The notes under the pieces are model-generated. The model saw nothing but the letters and a program-made list of their open reading frames with translations, had not been told where the DNA came from and did not search any database. The position numbers and the translations under genes are program-made. Positions 1 through 10,315 of a stretch of DNA of 64,000 bases are shown here, in pieces; positions within the stretch are counted from its first letter, which is position 1; each line of letters starts with the position of its first letter. The DNA comes from Agapetus fuscipes. Taxonomy: Eukaryota; Arthropoda; Insecta; Trichoptera; Glossosomatidae. The stretch is from the NCBI GenBank assembly GCA_951799405.1, contig OX637363.1, forward strand, positions 2,046,001 through 2,110,000. The letters run 5' to 3'.

Positions 1-690
1 CGCGGACGCTACCTGGATGGGCGACCACTCAGGTACACCGCGTGTTGTTGGCATTACTTGGACCAGTCCGTAGTTCTGTGGGAACACTTCGGACTCGTAA
101 ATGGAAGGTTGTGCATTCGGATCCCGGCGGAGCACAAAAATATACCATTTATATTTACAAATATACTCTTCGCTGGGTTGAAAAGAATCATAAAGCCTTT
201 ACCAAAGACCGGTCATTAAAGGTTCATCCAGCCTTATAGCAACTGGGTCTTGTTTGAGTATTGGCGTTTTGTAGCGACGACCAAGCTCGTAATCAACACC
301 TCTGTGGCACTATAACAAGTGTCATAGACCCCTACTGTACTGTAACTGTAACTCTGTCGCCATTCCGCTAGGGGTGGCCAGAGCCTCTGCAGAGTTGCCT
401 CCATTTTTTCCCATCCTTACATACCTCTTTCAATTCATTCATATCCATCACCTTTTTCATGCATTTTCTTCTTTTACGCTCACTTTGCATATCCCATTCC
501 TTCACAATCTCCTCAATTTATACTTTTCTCGGCCGTCCCTTCCCTCTTTTTCCTTTCACACTTTCTTTGTATACATACTTTGTCAGTCATCATTCATTCT
601 TTCCACATGCCCAAACCATCTCATCACATTATTTTAGTCCCCTAGTCTCTGAAATCTAGGGAGTCTCCCGCACAGAATTTATTTAAGCAA
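1..690 (+). mobile_element. 5S-tRNA chimeric SINE-1, interrupted by LINE-C
   Basis: Bases 1-53 match the 3' half of 5S rRNA (CCTGGATGGGCGACC, then GTGTTGTTGGC). A tRNA-Thr-like head follows (B box GTTCGAATC degraded to ATTCGGATC), then the SINE-1 body. Its tail (GAGTCTCCCGCACAG, about 660-676) resumes after a minus-strand LINE-C 3' end inserted at about 336-640, flanked by CCCCT on both sides. The element starts outside the window. Confidence 0.75.
336..640 (-). mobile_element. LINE-C 3' end
   Basis: Reverse complement encodes the C-terminal region of the non-LTR retrotransposon seen intact at 31956-32528, and ends in an (ACAGTT)n-type tail. It is 5' truncated and inserted into SINE-1. Confidence 0.75.
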
Positions 691-984
691 ATATACCTAT
701 TTTGGTCAGTGTTGTCGTTGTAGGGTTACATTAAAATGCATTTCCACACATTTCAATTATACATTTAAGGTACTCGCGGTACTCTGACTGTTAGTTGACC
801 ATTAAGGCTCCATCTTGCATTTTTTAATGATACCCCAAACGGAAGAGAGAAAATGGCGGGCTGTGGTGAAATACCTACAAATTACGGGCTTGAGCAAGAG
901 ACTTGATGGCAATTTGTCGATAAACCTTAGACGATGATGGTAAATGGGCAATCATAGCATCCTTAATCAATTTGCACATTTGAA
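691..984. other. Unassigned intergenic DNA
   Basis: No recognisable gene or repeat. Confidence 0.4.
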
Positions 985-1229
985 ACATTCCTTAATTTAT
1001 AGGTTGGTATGAGGCTGACCACTCATGCTGTAAAAAATGGTTCACTTTGCCAACGTCCCCCCTGTGTCAGGGAAGGTCGGCAAAAGTTGTAGGGCTCATG
1101 TTCATTTGAGGTTTGAATTTTATTTGTGAGTACACATTCAGCATTTGTAAGCGCGAACTTGTAAGTTAATCATTCTTTGAACCATTTTTACAGTATGCGT
1201 GGTTAGCCTCATACCAACCTAAGTCAAGT
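985..1229. repeat. Family A copy with inverted ends
   Basis: Left end is the + strand start of family A (TATAGGTTGGTATGAGGCTG). The right end is the same start in reverse (CATACCAACCTA form), so the copy is a head-to-head fusion of two truncated units. Confidence 0.7.
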
Positions 1230-1371
1230 AATACAAATAATAAATAACATTGAAGTATATAAAAATAACAAAACCTTTAAAAAAAAGTCTAAAATTTACT
1301 TTACAAAATATATTGATAAAAGATATTTTAAAAAAAGCTGCATAAGACTATTACAAGTTATTACTTAAAGG

Positions 1372-1452
1372 AACATGGTGGGGCCTGCACAGCTGATCAT
1401 GGTTGCATATAAAATGGATCAGCTGTTGATATACCGCCATGTTTTATTTCGT
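1372..1452. repeat. Short imperfect palindrome
   Basis: Arms include ACATGGTGG and AGCTGATCATGG against TGGATCAGCT and CCGCCATGT, around a 12-base centre. Unclassified hairpin. Confidence 0.5.
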
Positions 1453-1469
1453 CTTATCTTTAAATAAAT

Positions 1470-1766
1470 ACGGTAATAAATATTATTATTTATTGATTTA
1501 TAAAATTTAATTTGTCGTGGATAATCCTTGACTTATAGGTTGGTATGCGGCTGACCACCCATGCTGTAAAAATGGTTTCAATGTCACCCCTTTCAGGGAA
1601 GGACGGTAAGAGTTGCAGGGTGTATGTCCATTAGATATTTGGTTTTTATGGTGTAGGTCCACATGCGGCATGTGTGAGCGCGAAATTATGTGTGTCTGCT
1701 TGTGGGAATGCATTTAATATGAATCTCAAATGGTACATATCTTTGCAACTTAGATTAGATTAGGTA
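1470..1766 (+). mobile_element. LINE-A 3' UTR / family A copy
   Basis: Begins in the AT-rich LINE-A 3' UTR (TTTATTGATTTATAAAA), continues into CCTTGACTTATAGGTTGG and ends in (TTAGA)n. Confidence 0.8.
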
Positions 1767-1795
1767 TTCGCTACGCACCTGATTTCTATCCACCA

Positions 1796-2041
1796 TTGAT
1801 ATTCTTAGACAGTGTTGCTTGCCTATTTCCTAATACAGGCAAAGCCCAAGGTTACACTTGGAAATCATGGCTTAAATTATTATCAGAATTATCTGATTGT
1901 TTAGCGGTTAACTCGAAATTAGATCAGTCTATTATACTCGTACTATGGGATATCTCACAATGTTACGAAAGTGCTTTAAAATGGCAGAAATTCACCATAA
2001 TGCTTCATTCACGAATGTTTTTATTTGAGTCAATTGTTTAA
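1796..2041 (+). other. Unrecognised 81-codon open frame
   Basis: An open frame with non-simple composition (segment TWKSWLKLLSELSDCL) between two repeats. I do not recognise it. No RBS, intron or polyA context supports a gene; it could be a remnant of a transposon ORF or an exon of an unknown gene. Confidence 0.2.
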
Positions 2042-2094
2042 TATTTCGTTTAAAGAAACAAAAGTGAAAAAAACAGCGCTTGCCAAATAAATCA

Positions 2095-2266
2095 CCCTGT
2101 AACTGTAACTGTTACTCTGTCACTATTCCGCTAGGGGAGCCAGAGCCTCTTCACAGCTGCCTCCATTTCTTCCTATCCTGACATACTTATTTCAATTCAT
2201 TCATATCCACCACCTTTTTAATGCATTTTCTTCTTTTTCAATCACTTTGTATATCCCATTCTTTAG
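2095..2266 (-). mobile_element. LINE-C 3' end fragment
   Basis: Starts with the (ACTGTA)n tail and CCGCTAGGGG signature, then the reverse complement of the C-terminal coding region. Confidence 0.7.
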
Positions 2267-2540
2267 ACGGACTGGTATCACTGATGTTATACAGCGAGTG
2301 GCCTGCTTAAAGTGGCGCTGGGTTGGTCACGTCGTAAGGCAGAACCGTGACAGATTGCCGAAAAGGATCGTCTAGTGGTGACCCAGGATGTCAAAGCGGG
2401 GAGCGGGGAGACCCCAACTGAGGTGGCTGGACGACATCAAGGGAACTGCAGGCAGAGGATGGCTGAACACAACAGCCGATAGACAAACATGGAAAGGATT
2501 AGAGGAGGTTTAGTGGACTGAGAAAGGCTGAGAAAGGCTG
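2267..2540 (+). mobile_element. RTE-like LINE C-terminal fragment
   Basis: Translation shows CLKWRWVGHVVRQNRDR, then [16 protein letters not shown]: the K-W-x-W-x-GH and GRP-x-x-RW-x-DD signatures of the C-terminus of many insect LINE polyproteins. Broken by stops. Confidence 0.7.
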
Positions 2541-2564
2541 AAAAAGCAGAAGGAGGCTATCTCC

Positions 2565-3075
2565 GAAGTGGTCGCATGTGGCGATTCGGGACTTATTTAT
2601 TTATAAGGGGGCCGGCCTTCACTTCATGACCAACCATTTCAGTAGAAGCGGGAATTTCCCAGCTCCCAAGGGGGCTGGTTCTCATTTCTGAATTTCTAGT
2701 GAACGCTCAGTAAATCTTTTTTTTTGGGTTTGAAATAAGCACTGAAATGGGAAAACATTTTTAATCATCATCATCTTTCGGTGGGGATCGAAATCTTACT
2801 CTCAGTATAGAATGCAAGCATTCTACCAACTGAGCTATCGACTGGACTTTTTACGAGGTTAGTCGTCGCTACAAAACTCCAATTCTCAATCAAGACCCAG
2901 TTGCTGTAAGGCTGGATTGACCAAATAGGTGACCGGTCATTGGGAAAGGTTTATGAAGTTTTCAACCCTGGTTTGGAAATATAAAATGGTTTATTTTTTG
3001 TGCTCCGCCGGGATTTGAACCGAAAAACCTTCCATTTAGGAGTCAGAAGCGCGACCACTGAACTACAGACCGAAA
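2565..3075 (-). mobile_element. Composite SINE-1/SINE-2
   Basis: Minus strand: SINE-1 tRNA-like head and body (3075-2848), joined to the SINE-2 head (GATAGCTCAGTTGGTAGAAT) and SINE-2 body ending near 2565. The junction CTCGTAAAAAG recurs at three other loci. Confidence 0.75.
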
Positions 3076-3299
3076 AAATAGATTTTGAGATTGTGGACGC
3101 TCCTTGGTCCGTTCACCGCGGGAGATCTCAGTTGTAATGTTTTAGTTTTTGTTATTGTGCTCTAAACTGCTGACCAATTCCCTGCGATAAATTATAAAGA
3201 TTGCGAATGCTAAAAATATGTGTAATTTTTTACATAAAATGTCGAAGGATCAAGGCTCTATTTCTAATACAATTTACTTAAACATTTATATTTCTTTTC

Positions 3300-3600
3300 T
3301 TCCTTGAATTATAGGTTGGTATGAGGCTGACCCCCTTACTGTAACAATTGGTTCACTTTTGCCGATGCCAACCTGGTTTCATGGAATGTCGGCAGGAGTT
3401 GCAAAGTTTACTTTTATGTGAGTTTTGCTTTATTTTGAATTTTTATTTTCAACACGGCATAAGGGAGGCTATGGGCGAAATAAGGCTGTAAAGCAGTGAT
3501 CTAGCCTAACTGAGGGGTCCTGTTGAAGAATTAAGGGTTTTTACAGCAACGACCAGGCTTGCAGAGGGCTCTTGAGGAGTGATTAACAGAAAAACATCAG
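3300..3600 (+). repeat. Family A fragment followed by SINE-1a 3' end
   Basis: 3302-3430 is a diverged family A start (GGTTGGTATGAGGCTGACC). 3535-3600 has the SINE-1 segment GCAGAGGGCTCTTGAG. Confidence 0.55.
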
Positions 3601-3749
3601 CGTTCGCCTAAAAAAATCCCAATGTTAATTTATTTTGATGAAGGATTTTGCGCTAAGCTGTCGTCGCTACTTATGAAAATAAATAGGTTCCTCTTGCAAA
3701 ATTCCCGTGTGAAGAATAACGTAGGGAATGATTAAGTAAACAAATAATA

Positions 3750-4372
3750 CAAGTTGAAAGAAGATGTGAAAGTTAAGGTACAAAATAATGTGATGAGATG
3801 GTTTTGGGCATAAGGAAAGAATGAATGATGATAGACTGACGAAGTATATATACAGAGAAAGTGTGAAACGAAAAAGAGGTTAGCGATCAGATTGAGGAGA
3901 TTGTGAAAGAATGGGATATACAAAGTGAGCGTGAAAGAAGAAAATGCATGAAAAGGGTGATGTATATTAATAAATTGAAAGAGGTATGTAAGGATAGTGT
4001 TAAGAATTTAACATACCTACCAATGATACAGTTGTATTTTTGTCTAAGGTGGCTCTGCTACCGACAGCTGTATCCTACTTCCGTCTTCTCTCTCAAACTC
4101 TCACAACAGCAACATGTCCGCTTGCACTCTTCCATTATAATTTTTGTTATTTGGTGTAAATTTGTGAACAAATTAATTAAATAAACATTCTAAACAATCT
4201 TTCATAAACAGTGCAGTAATTATTTGGATGAATTCCACGAAAAACTAGTGTCTTACCAAACCAATGGCTAAATCCAGCCAGATAGGAAGAAATGAAGGCA
4301 GCTCTGTAGAGGCTCTGGCAACCCCTAGCGGAGTGGCAACAGAGTTTACAATGCAGTATAAAGTGGCACATT
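3750..4372 (+). mobile_element. LINE-C copy split by a 283-bp insertion
   Basis: LINE-C C-terminal coding DNA at 3750-3997 and its 3' end at 4281-4372 (CCCCTAGCGGAGTGGCAACA). Insert 3998-4280 is flanked by GATAG on both sides. Several frameshifts; inactive. Confidence 0.7.
3998..4280 (+). repeat. Unclassified repeat R-U, copy 1
   Basis: Matches 24497-24785 (shared CAACATGTCCGCTTGC and GAACAAATTAATTAAATAAA-like blocks). Inserted in LINE-C with a 5-bp duplication GATAG. No terminal inverted repeats seen. Confidence 0.6.
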
Positions 4373-4735
4373 ATGTCTGCTTGCATATCACTAAATCTTT
4401 GTACGCTTCCAAAGTGAGTATTGCAAAATTTCGTACAAAGATAAAGACCAAATGGAAACAAAAGTGTTGATTAAATGTGTCGTAGAATAATGAAACAAAG
4501 GTAGAGAAGATTGCCTGGTTGGCGACGACATCCGATGTTTAAATATTTTGTTACTTTAGCTCGAGCCACAGGAAGCATCGCCTTAATTCTTGTAAGAAGA
4601 GCGCACAGCGGATTCCGCTACAGTTTGGTTTGAAGGAAGAAGAAAAAACAAACTGTTACAACAACAACAAAATATAATAGTGTTATGTTTTAGGGTTCAA
4701 ATAATCTTACATTTAGATTTATTTAAGAATTTATA

Positions 4736-5755
4736 ATAATAATAATAATAATAAACTTTATTGTACACCACAAATAGATTACATTAATATTATAAACAAA
4801 AGAGACATATTATGTACAATGGGCGGTCTTATCGCACATGGCGATATCTTACAGACAACCTTAGGATGGACAAGATCTGCAAGCACAATGGTATGGGTAG
4901 TCCGTGGTATTACAATAATTATGGTTAAAAAATACTGTATAAATACATATATATATATATATATATATTAATAATATATCAACATATACATATAGATATA
5001 CACATAAACATAAATACATACACACACACATACATACATACATATATACATATAACTTAGCCATTACACTGATAGTAAGTGTTCCTTTAAAAGTTTCTTA
5101 AATATTGCCAGGGATTGTGCACATCTTATAGTTAATGGCAAGGCATTCCATAAGCGAGTGGCATGAACTGTAAACGATTTTCCAAGAAAATTTGTGGAAT
5201 GCGTTGGTATTTTCAATGTTAAAGTTTCTGATGACCGTAGGGATCTTGAATGTGTGTCATGGAGGAACTCAAAACGTTCTTTAAGATAGCGAGGCATAGA
5301 AGGATTGTACAGAATATTGTATAGAAGGTGAAGAATATGTGTATTCCGACGGAGACGTATAGGAAGCCATTTAAGCTTAGTACGAAACTCTGAAACATGA
5401 TCATATTTGCGTAGACCAAATATAAATCTTATACATTTGAGCTTATACATTTGGCTTATGTTCATTTGAGATTGGGTTTTTATATTGTAGGTCCACATGC
5501 GGCATGTGTTAGCGCGAAATTATACATATCTGCTTGTGGGAATGCATTTAGTATAAATCTTAAATGATATATATCTTTGCAGCTTAGATTAGATTAGATT
5601 AGATTAGATTAGATACAAAGATTTTGAAGTCGTTCAAGTTTATCAAGTTGGTCCTCGGTGAGATCAAGATAGCTGGCATCGGCGTAATCGACAATCGGAA
5701 GAAGGAGAGATTGTGCAAGCGCAGTTTTAGTGGAAATTGGCAGGAGATTGCGTAT
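4736..5755 (-). mobile_element. CR1/jockey-like LINE 3' part, nested in LTR
   Basis: The minus strand encodes LLPIVDYADASYLDLTEDQL and then the LWNALPLTIRCAQS..FK..L motif, the classic C-terminus of CR1/jockey reverse transcriptases. The 3' UTR ends AATAAAGTTTATTATTATT. Flanked by a 7-bp duplication ATTTATA (4729-4735, 5756-5762). It contains a (TA)n/(CATA)n microsatellite at about 4945-5050. Confidence 0.85.
5456..5617 (+). repeat. Family A fragment nested in LINE
   Basis: 5'-truncated family A ending in (GATTA)n. It interrupts the LINE frame between LERLQN and CIRFIFG, so the three layers are LTR, LINE, family A. Confidence 0.8.
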
Positions 5756-6136
5756 ATTTATACTTATTTTTTACACTTTTACATTCATGGTTTAGCAATT
5801 TACTTTTATTTCACAGATGGTTTGTGTTCAATTTTACTGTCTTTTGAGTGTCGTATGAAGACTGACTCCTGCAAGCCGTTCGCGGATTTTTATAGTCCAG
5901 CAATAGAATTTACTAGAAGCCAAATTTGCTAGAACCTTTTTGCTAGAACGGTCTTCCAAAAGCTTCGAGTACATAATGGTGATGATTGCTAGTCACTTTC
6001 TTATAAAATCTCTTTACCTTAGGTATTTAAAATAATGAATCCTATTTATATATAGCTCCCATCAGTTACAAATGTTATATCTGCCTACCTAAATATTTAT
6101 GTGTATTTGCTATTTACATAACAAAATGTTGATTCC

Positions 6137-6345
6137 GATCGATAGCTCAGTTGGTAGAGTGCCTGCATTCCAAACAGAGATCTCGAGTTCGAATCCCAAC
6201 GAGTGTATCAAAAACGATATCCCGTTTCGGTGTTTATTTCAAACCTGAAATAAAATACGGACAAAGCTTACTCAACCTTAACAAGAAATGAGCACCGGCC
6301 AGCTGGGAAACCCTCACTTCTTGTCAGTTCCTTTAGTCAGTTCTT
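6137..6345 (+). mobile_element. SINE-2, 3' truncated
   Basis: Head GATAGCTCAGTTGGTAGAGT (A box) and GTTCGAATCCC (B box), then CCCGTTTCGGTGTTTATTTC. Confidence 0.75.
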
Positions 6346-6359
6346 GTTAGTTATCTATG

Positions 6360-7075
6360 TTGCAAAGACATTTTCACAAGCAAACACGTATTAGTTCGCG
6401 GTTGTACATGCCGCATGTGATCCTACAACATAAAAACTCAAATCTCAAATGAGCATACACCCTACAACTCTTGCCGACCTTCCCTGAAACAGAGGTGACA
6501 TTGGCAAAGTGAACCATTTTTACAGCATGGGTGGTCAGCTGCATAACAACCTGTAAGTCAAGGAACATACACGACAAATTACATTTTTTAAATCAATAAA
6601 TAATAATAAATATGGGCATCAAAAACTAAAACATAAAACAAATTTCACTTTAATAAACCCTAGCCACCAACATTACAGATAAACCGCCATTTCTTTCTGT
6701 CCTTACAACCTTTTTTCATTTTCTCCAGAGTCATTATCTTTTCCATACAGGCTCTTCTTTTATTATGACTCTGGATATTCAATTCATTCGTAATTTCGGA
6801 TATTTGGTCCATCCATACCTTTCTTGGTCTTCCTCTACCACGACATCCATCTATTCTTGCAACGTATACTTTCTTTATCAGTCTTTCCTCATTCATTCTC
6901 TCCATATGTCCAAACCATCTTAACAAACTTCTTTTTATCTTCACTTTCACACTTTCTCTTGCACCACATTCTTCTCTTACAAAATCATTCCGCACCCTAT
7001 CACTCCGTTTTTTCCCAATCATTTTGACCACCTCATCAACACCTATATCAACCGATTATTATATTTCTCGTTTAC
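6360..7075 (-). mobile_element. LINE-A C-terminal ORF and full 3' UTR
   Basis: Minus strand 7031-6660 encodes [31 protein letters not shown] and ends CNVGG. The 3' UTR continues without a break through TTTATTAAAGTGAAATTTG into family A (6555-6372). This shows that family A is the 3' end of this non-LTR retrotransposon. Confidence 0.85.
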
Positions 7076-7346
7076 AATCTGATGCAAGTGAGATGTAGAC
7101 ATTGACAGTAAGCTGGCAGGTACAATACATTTGAATGGATATAGTAGCTCGACATGAAACACACTGCGTTTCATAACTTTTTTGTTCCCATCATGGCAAA
7201 ACGATCGTGTACGCTTTTCGGTCAAGTTATTAAACCACCATTATTTGCATAATGTTAAAAAAAATTATAGTATTTTATTATGGGGTCAAAATGTAGAACG
7301 GTCAGAAGCGGATTCAGGTGAATTCATTTGAAGCATTTGTCTAGGG

Positions 7347-7820
7347 CAGGGGTCGGCAATCTGCGGCTCGCGAGCCACATGCGGCTCTTTGGATGTGAAT
7401 CTACGGCACTTTATTTCCATACACAAATATTCTATTTTATTTTATAAAAACAAAGAAAACACTTACGCAGCTATTTTTTACTACATTTTAGTCGTCGGTT
7501 GAACTCACGCTTTGACAAACTAATGATGCATTTGTATGAAGACCTGTCAATCCAAGATGACCTCAAGTGAACAGTTGATTTTGTTTTCATACAAATATTA
7601 CAAAATTCGGTAGGTAAGAATGACCGTGCTGATGAAACTTCCAGCGCAGGCACCATTAGTTTGTCAAAGCGTGGGCTTAACCGACGACTAAATGTCTAAG
7701 AATAGCCCCGTTCAAAACTGTTCTAAATTGATTAATGAGGAACTGTGGCTCATGAAAAACTTTGAAATCTTGTAAATTGTGATTTTTGGCTCTTCGGGCT
7801 CAAAGGGTTGCCGATCTTTG
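7347..7820 (+). mobile_element. Non-autonomous hAT-like element
   Basis: Ends CAGGGGTCGGCAATCTGCGG and, inverted, CAAAGATCGGCAACCC. Flanked by an 8-bp duplication GTCTAGGG/GTCTAGGC (7339-7346, 7821-7828). The 8-bp duplication and CAGGGGTCGGCAA end are typical of hAT transposons. No transposase. Confidence 0.8.
7487..7698. mobile_element. MITE-2 nested in the hAT-like element
   Basis: Terminal inverted repeats of about 37 bp starting TAGTCGTCGGTTGA and ending TCAACCGACGACTA-like. A second copy is at 31263-31792. Confidence 0.78.
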
Positions 7821-7829
7821 GTCTAGGCC

Positions 7830-8378
7830 CCTTAGGGCATACTTTCAAAGAAATAAGGGGTTTTTAATCTAATCAATATGAATTTTTCGTATGCCTTTGC
7901 TACTTAGATTATAGATTCTACATCTATGGTGTATAAACAACAATCACTGATCTGAAAATGTTTGAGCATAAAAATAAATAAAAGTGAATTAAAGCATTAT
8001 TTTTCCTATTGCATTTATAACAAAATCCTCATATTTTACACAATATTACAAACTAATTAAAAAGGGAACTTGATTTCAAATCGTACTGTATCGGTTTCTA
8101 CACCATTGCAAAACTTTTAGTAGGGTTATTTGCGAAATTTTCATTGTCATCAAGAAACACTTATAAATGTTTCAATATGAAAAAGTCTATAGGGCCCCAG
8201 AATCTTAGAATCAGCTCTGATAAAAATTTAGCAAGTGAACTATGAATATTTAAGGCCTCACGATTTTTAGATTTGTCAAAAATCAGATAAGTAGTGGACA
8301 CTCTGGTGCCCAAAAGTCAAAAACACGTACAATGTACCAACTTGCAGATTTTTCCTCCTATGTTTTTTTGTAGATATT
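7830..8378. other. Unassigned intergenic DNA
   Basis: AT-rich; no gene or repeat recognised. Confidence 0.4.
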
Positions 8379-8691
8379 GTTGCGTTTTAGGGTTCAAATA
8401 GTCTTCAAATAAAAAAAAACTGGTCTTCTTTACAGGATATTTATTTAACACTTAGATTTATTTAACAATTTATATTTATTTTTAACAATTCACATTTAAT
8501 GTTTAGCAATTTACATTTATTTCACAGTTGGTGTTCACTTACAATTTATTTCTTGTTCAAAAGCAGAGCGTCGTATATAGACTGACCCCTGCAAGCCGCT
8601 TGCAGCCCTTTATACTCCAAAGATAGTAGTAACTAGAAGCCAATTTTGCTGGAACCTTCCAGAACGACGGTCTTCTACAAGCTTACAGTAC

Positions 8692-8933
8692 CCTTAGTAC
8701 GAGTTGCAAAACTTGAGTAATGTAAACTTTACGGCAATTATTAAAGAGTGATTTCCCCCAAAATCTGCCGTTTTTTGTTTCTTTGAACTTGATTTTCTTA
8801 ATCACTGTAACTCTTTTGCTAAGACCATTAAGTGTAAGAAACAAAAATGGCAGATTTTGGGAGAAATCGCTGTTTAATATTTTCCGTAAACTTTACTTTT
8901 CTCAAGTTTTGCAACTCGTACTAAGGGTACAGT
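8692..8933. mobile_element. Palindromic MITE-1
   Basis: Near-perfect hairpin: CCCTTAGTACGAGTTGCAAA at one end and its inverse at the other, with arms of over 100 bp. TA at both ends suggests a Tc1/mariner-type origin. Confidence 0.8.
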
Positions 8934-9014
8934 ACAGAAATTTGAATATCTCTTTACCCTAGGTACTTATAATAATTAATCCCACTTATATACACTCCTA
9001 TCAGCTTAAAATGT

Positions 9015-9278
9015 TATATCTAATCTAATCTAATCTAAGCTGCAAAGATATATATATCATTTAAGATTTATATTAAATGCATTCCCACAAGCAGACATGT
9101 ATAATTTCGCGCTAACACATGCCGCATGTGGACCTACAATATAAAAACCCAATCTCAAATGAACATAAGCCTTGCAACTCTTGCCGTCCTTCCCTGAAAC
9201 AGGGGTGACATTGGCAAAGTGAACCAATTTTTTTACAGTATGGGTGGTCAGCCACATAACATCTACCAACCTTAATAC
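9015..9278 (-). repeat. Family A copy
   Basis: Full unit from CCTTGACTT-side start to (GATTA)n tail, minus strand, within LTR-A. Confidence 0.85.
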
Positions 9279-9406
9279 CTATAAGCATTTGCTATATACA
9301 TAACAATATCATCTCGAGCAGCCGCGTGCATAGGGTATAGGCAAAAACATTTCAGAATATTTTTTTTCTTCCATTACTCTAAAATAACTAATTTAAAATT
9401 GACTGA

Positions 9407-9635
9407 AGTTGCAAAGATAAATTAACATTCAAAACTCAAATCAAATGCATGTCCACAAACGTGTTATTTCGCGCTTACAAATGCTGAATGGGTACTTACA
9501 AATTAAAATCCAAACCTCAAATGAACATAAGCCCTGCAACTCTTGAAGTCCTTCCGTGAAACAGGGGTGACATTAACAAAGTGAACCATTTTTTACGGCA
9601 TGGGTGGTCAGCTGCATACTAACCTACAATTCAAG
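9407..9635 (-). repeat. Family A copy (subfamily with GATTATA tail)
   Basis: Carries the variant middle (TTACAAATGCTGAATG) that marks the second subfamily. Confidence 0.75.
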
Positions 9636-9741
9636 GAACTGTAAGAAAGTTTCATATCATTTCAGAATGGCTATGTAAGCAGGACCTTACACGTGTTTCC
9701 TTATGAGAGTGCATTAATAATAATAATATTAGGATGATTTA

Positions 9742-10019
9742 ATTATTTAAAAAATTTAAATGGAAACAAAGTTTTAATTCACTTATTTATTTCTTTTTTG
9801 CTCGAATATTTTCGCCTAATGAGGCATCTTCGGGAGCAGAATAGTTACAATTAATATATTTTATAAAATAATTTTCAAAACAATTTTTTTCCAAAACAAA
9901 AACAAAATTCGAGCAAAAAATAAATAAATAAGTGAATTAAAACTTTGTTTCCATTTAAATTTTTTAAATAATTAAAAATGGACTTTCACTGTGTTAATAA
10001 ATCCGACCTAAAAATATAT
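9742..10019. mobile_element. Hairpin element H1
   Basis: Inverted arms of about 69 bp (9739-9807, 9906-9974). On the minus strand the motif CGAAGATGCCTCATTAGGCG followed by AAAA sits at one arm base. Flanked by a 14-bp duplication ATTAGGATGATTTA (9728-9741, 10020-10033), within the tail of a SINE-1. Confidence 0.8.
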
Positions 10020-10315
10020 ATTAGGATGATTTATTTGGTGAGCGCTGATTTTGTGTGTATCACACCTCAAGAGCCCTCTGCGAGCTTGGTCGTCGCTGTA
10101 GAAAGCGCCAATTCTCAAGCAAGACCCAGTTGCTGTAAGGTTGGATGGACCTTTCAGTGACCGGTCTTTGGTAAAGGTTTTATGAATTTTTCAACTCAGC
10201 GAAGAGCACATTCGAAATATAAATGGTATATTTTTGTGCTCCGCCGGGATCCAAATCCACAACCTTCCATTTACGAGTCCGAAGTGTTGCCACTACGGAC
10301 TACGGACCGGTTCAT
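10020..10315 (-). mobile_element. SINE-1a
   Basis: Minus strand, tRNA-like head at the right, tail GCGCTCACCAAATAAATCAT and an ATTATTA end. Confidence 0.8.

Larger units (their letters stand above)
4681..6123 (-). mobile_element. Solo LTR, group A, with a nested LINE
   Basis: Ends TGTTATG (4681) and CATAACA (6123) and matches the LTR at 8379-9305. Interrupted by a LINE-B copy at 4736-5755. An internal TATATA near 6050 and the CTGCAAGCCG block are shared between copies. Confidence 0.65.
8379..9305 (-). mobile_element. Solo LTR, group A
   Basis: Ends TGTTGCG and CATAACA, flanked by ATAT. It contains a palindromic MITE (8692-8933) and a minus-strand family A copy (about 9015-9278). Confidence 0.65.

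Noticed and set aside
4945..5060. TA/CATA microsatellite as a regulatory element
   Set aside because: It is part of the 3' UTR of the LINE at 4736-5755.
5580..5612. Telomere-like or CRISPR-like repeats (GATTA arrays)
   Set aside because: The arrays are short tails of family A (TTAGATT unit, not TTAGG), with no spacers.
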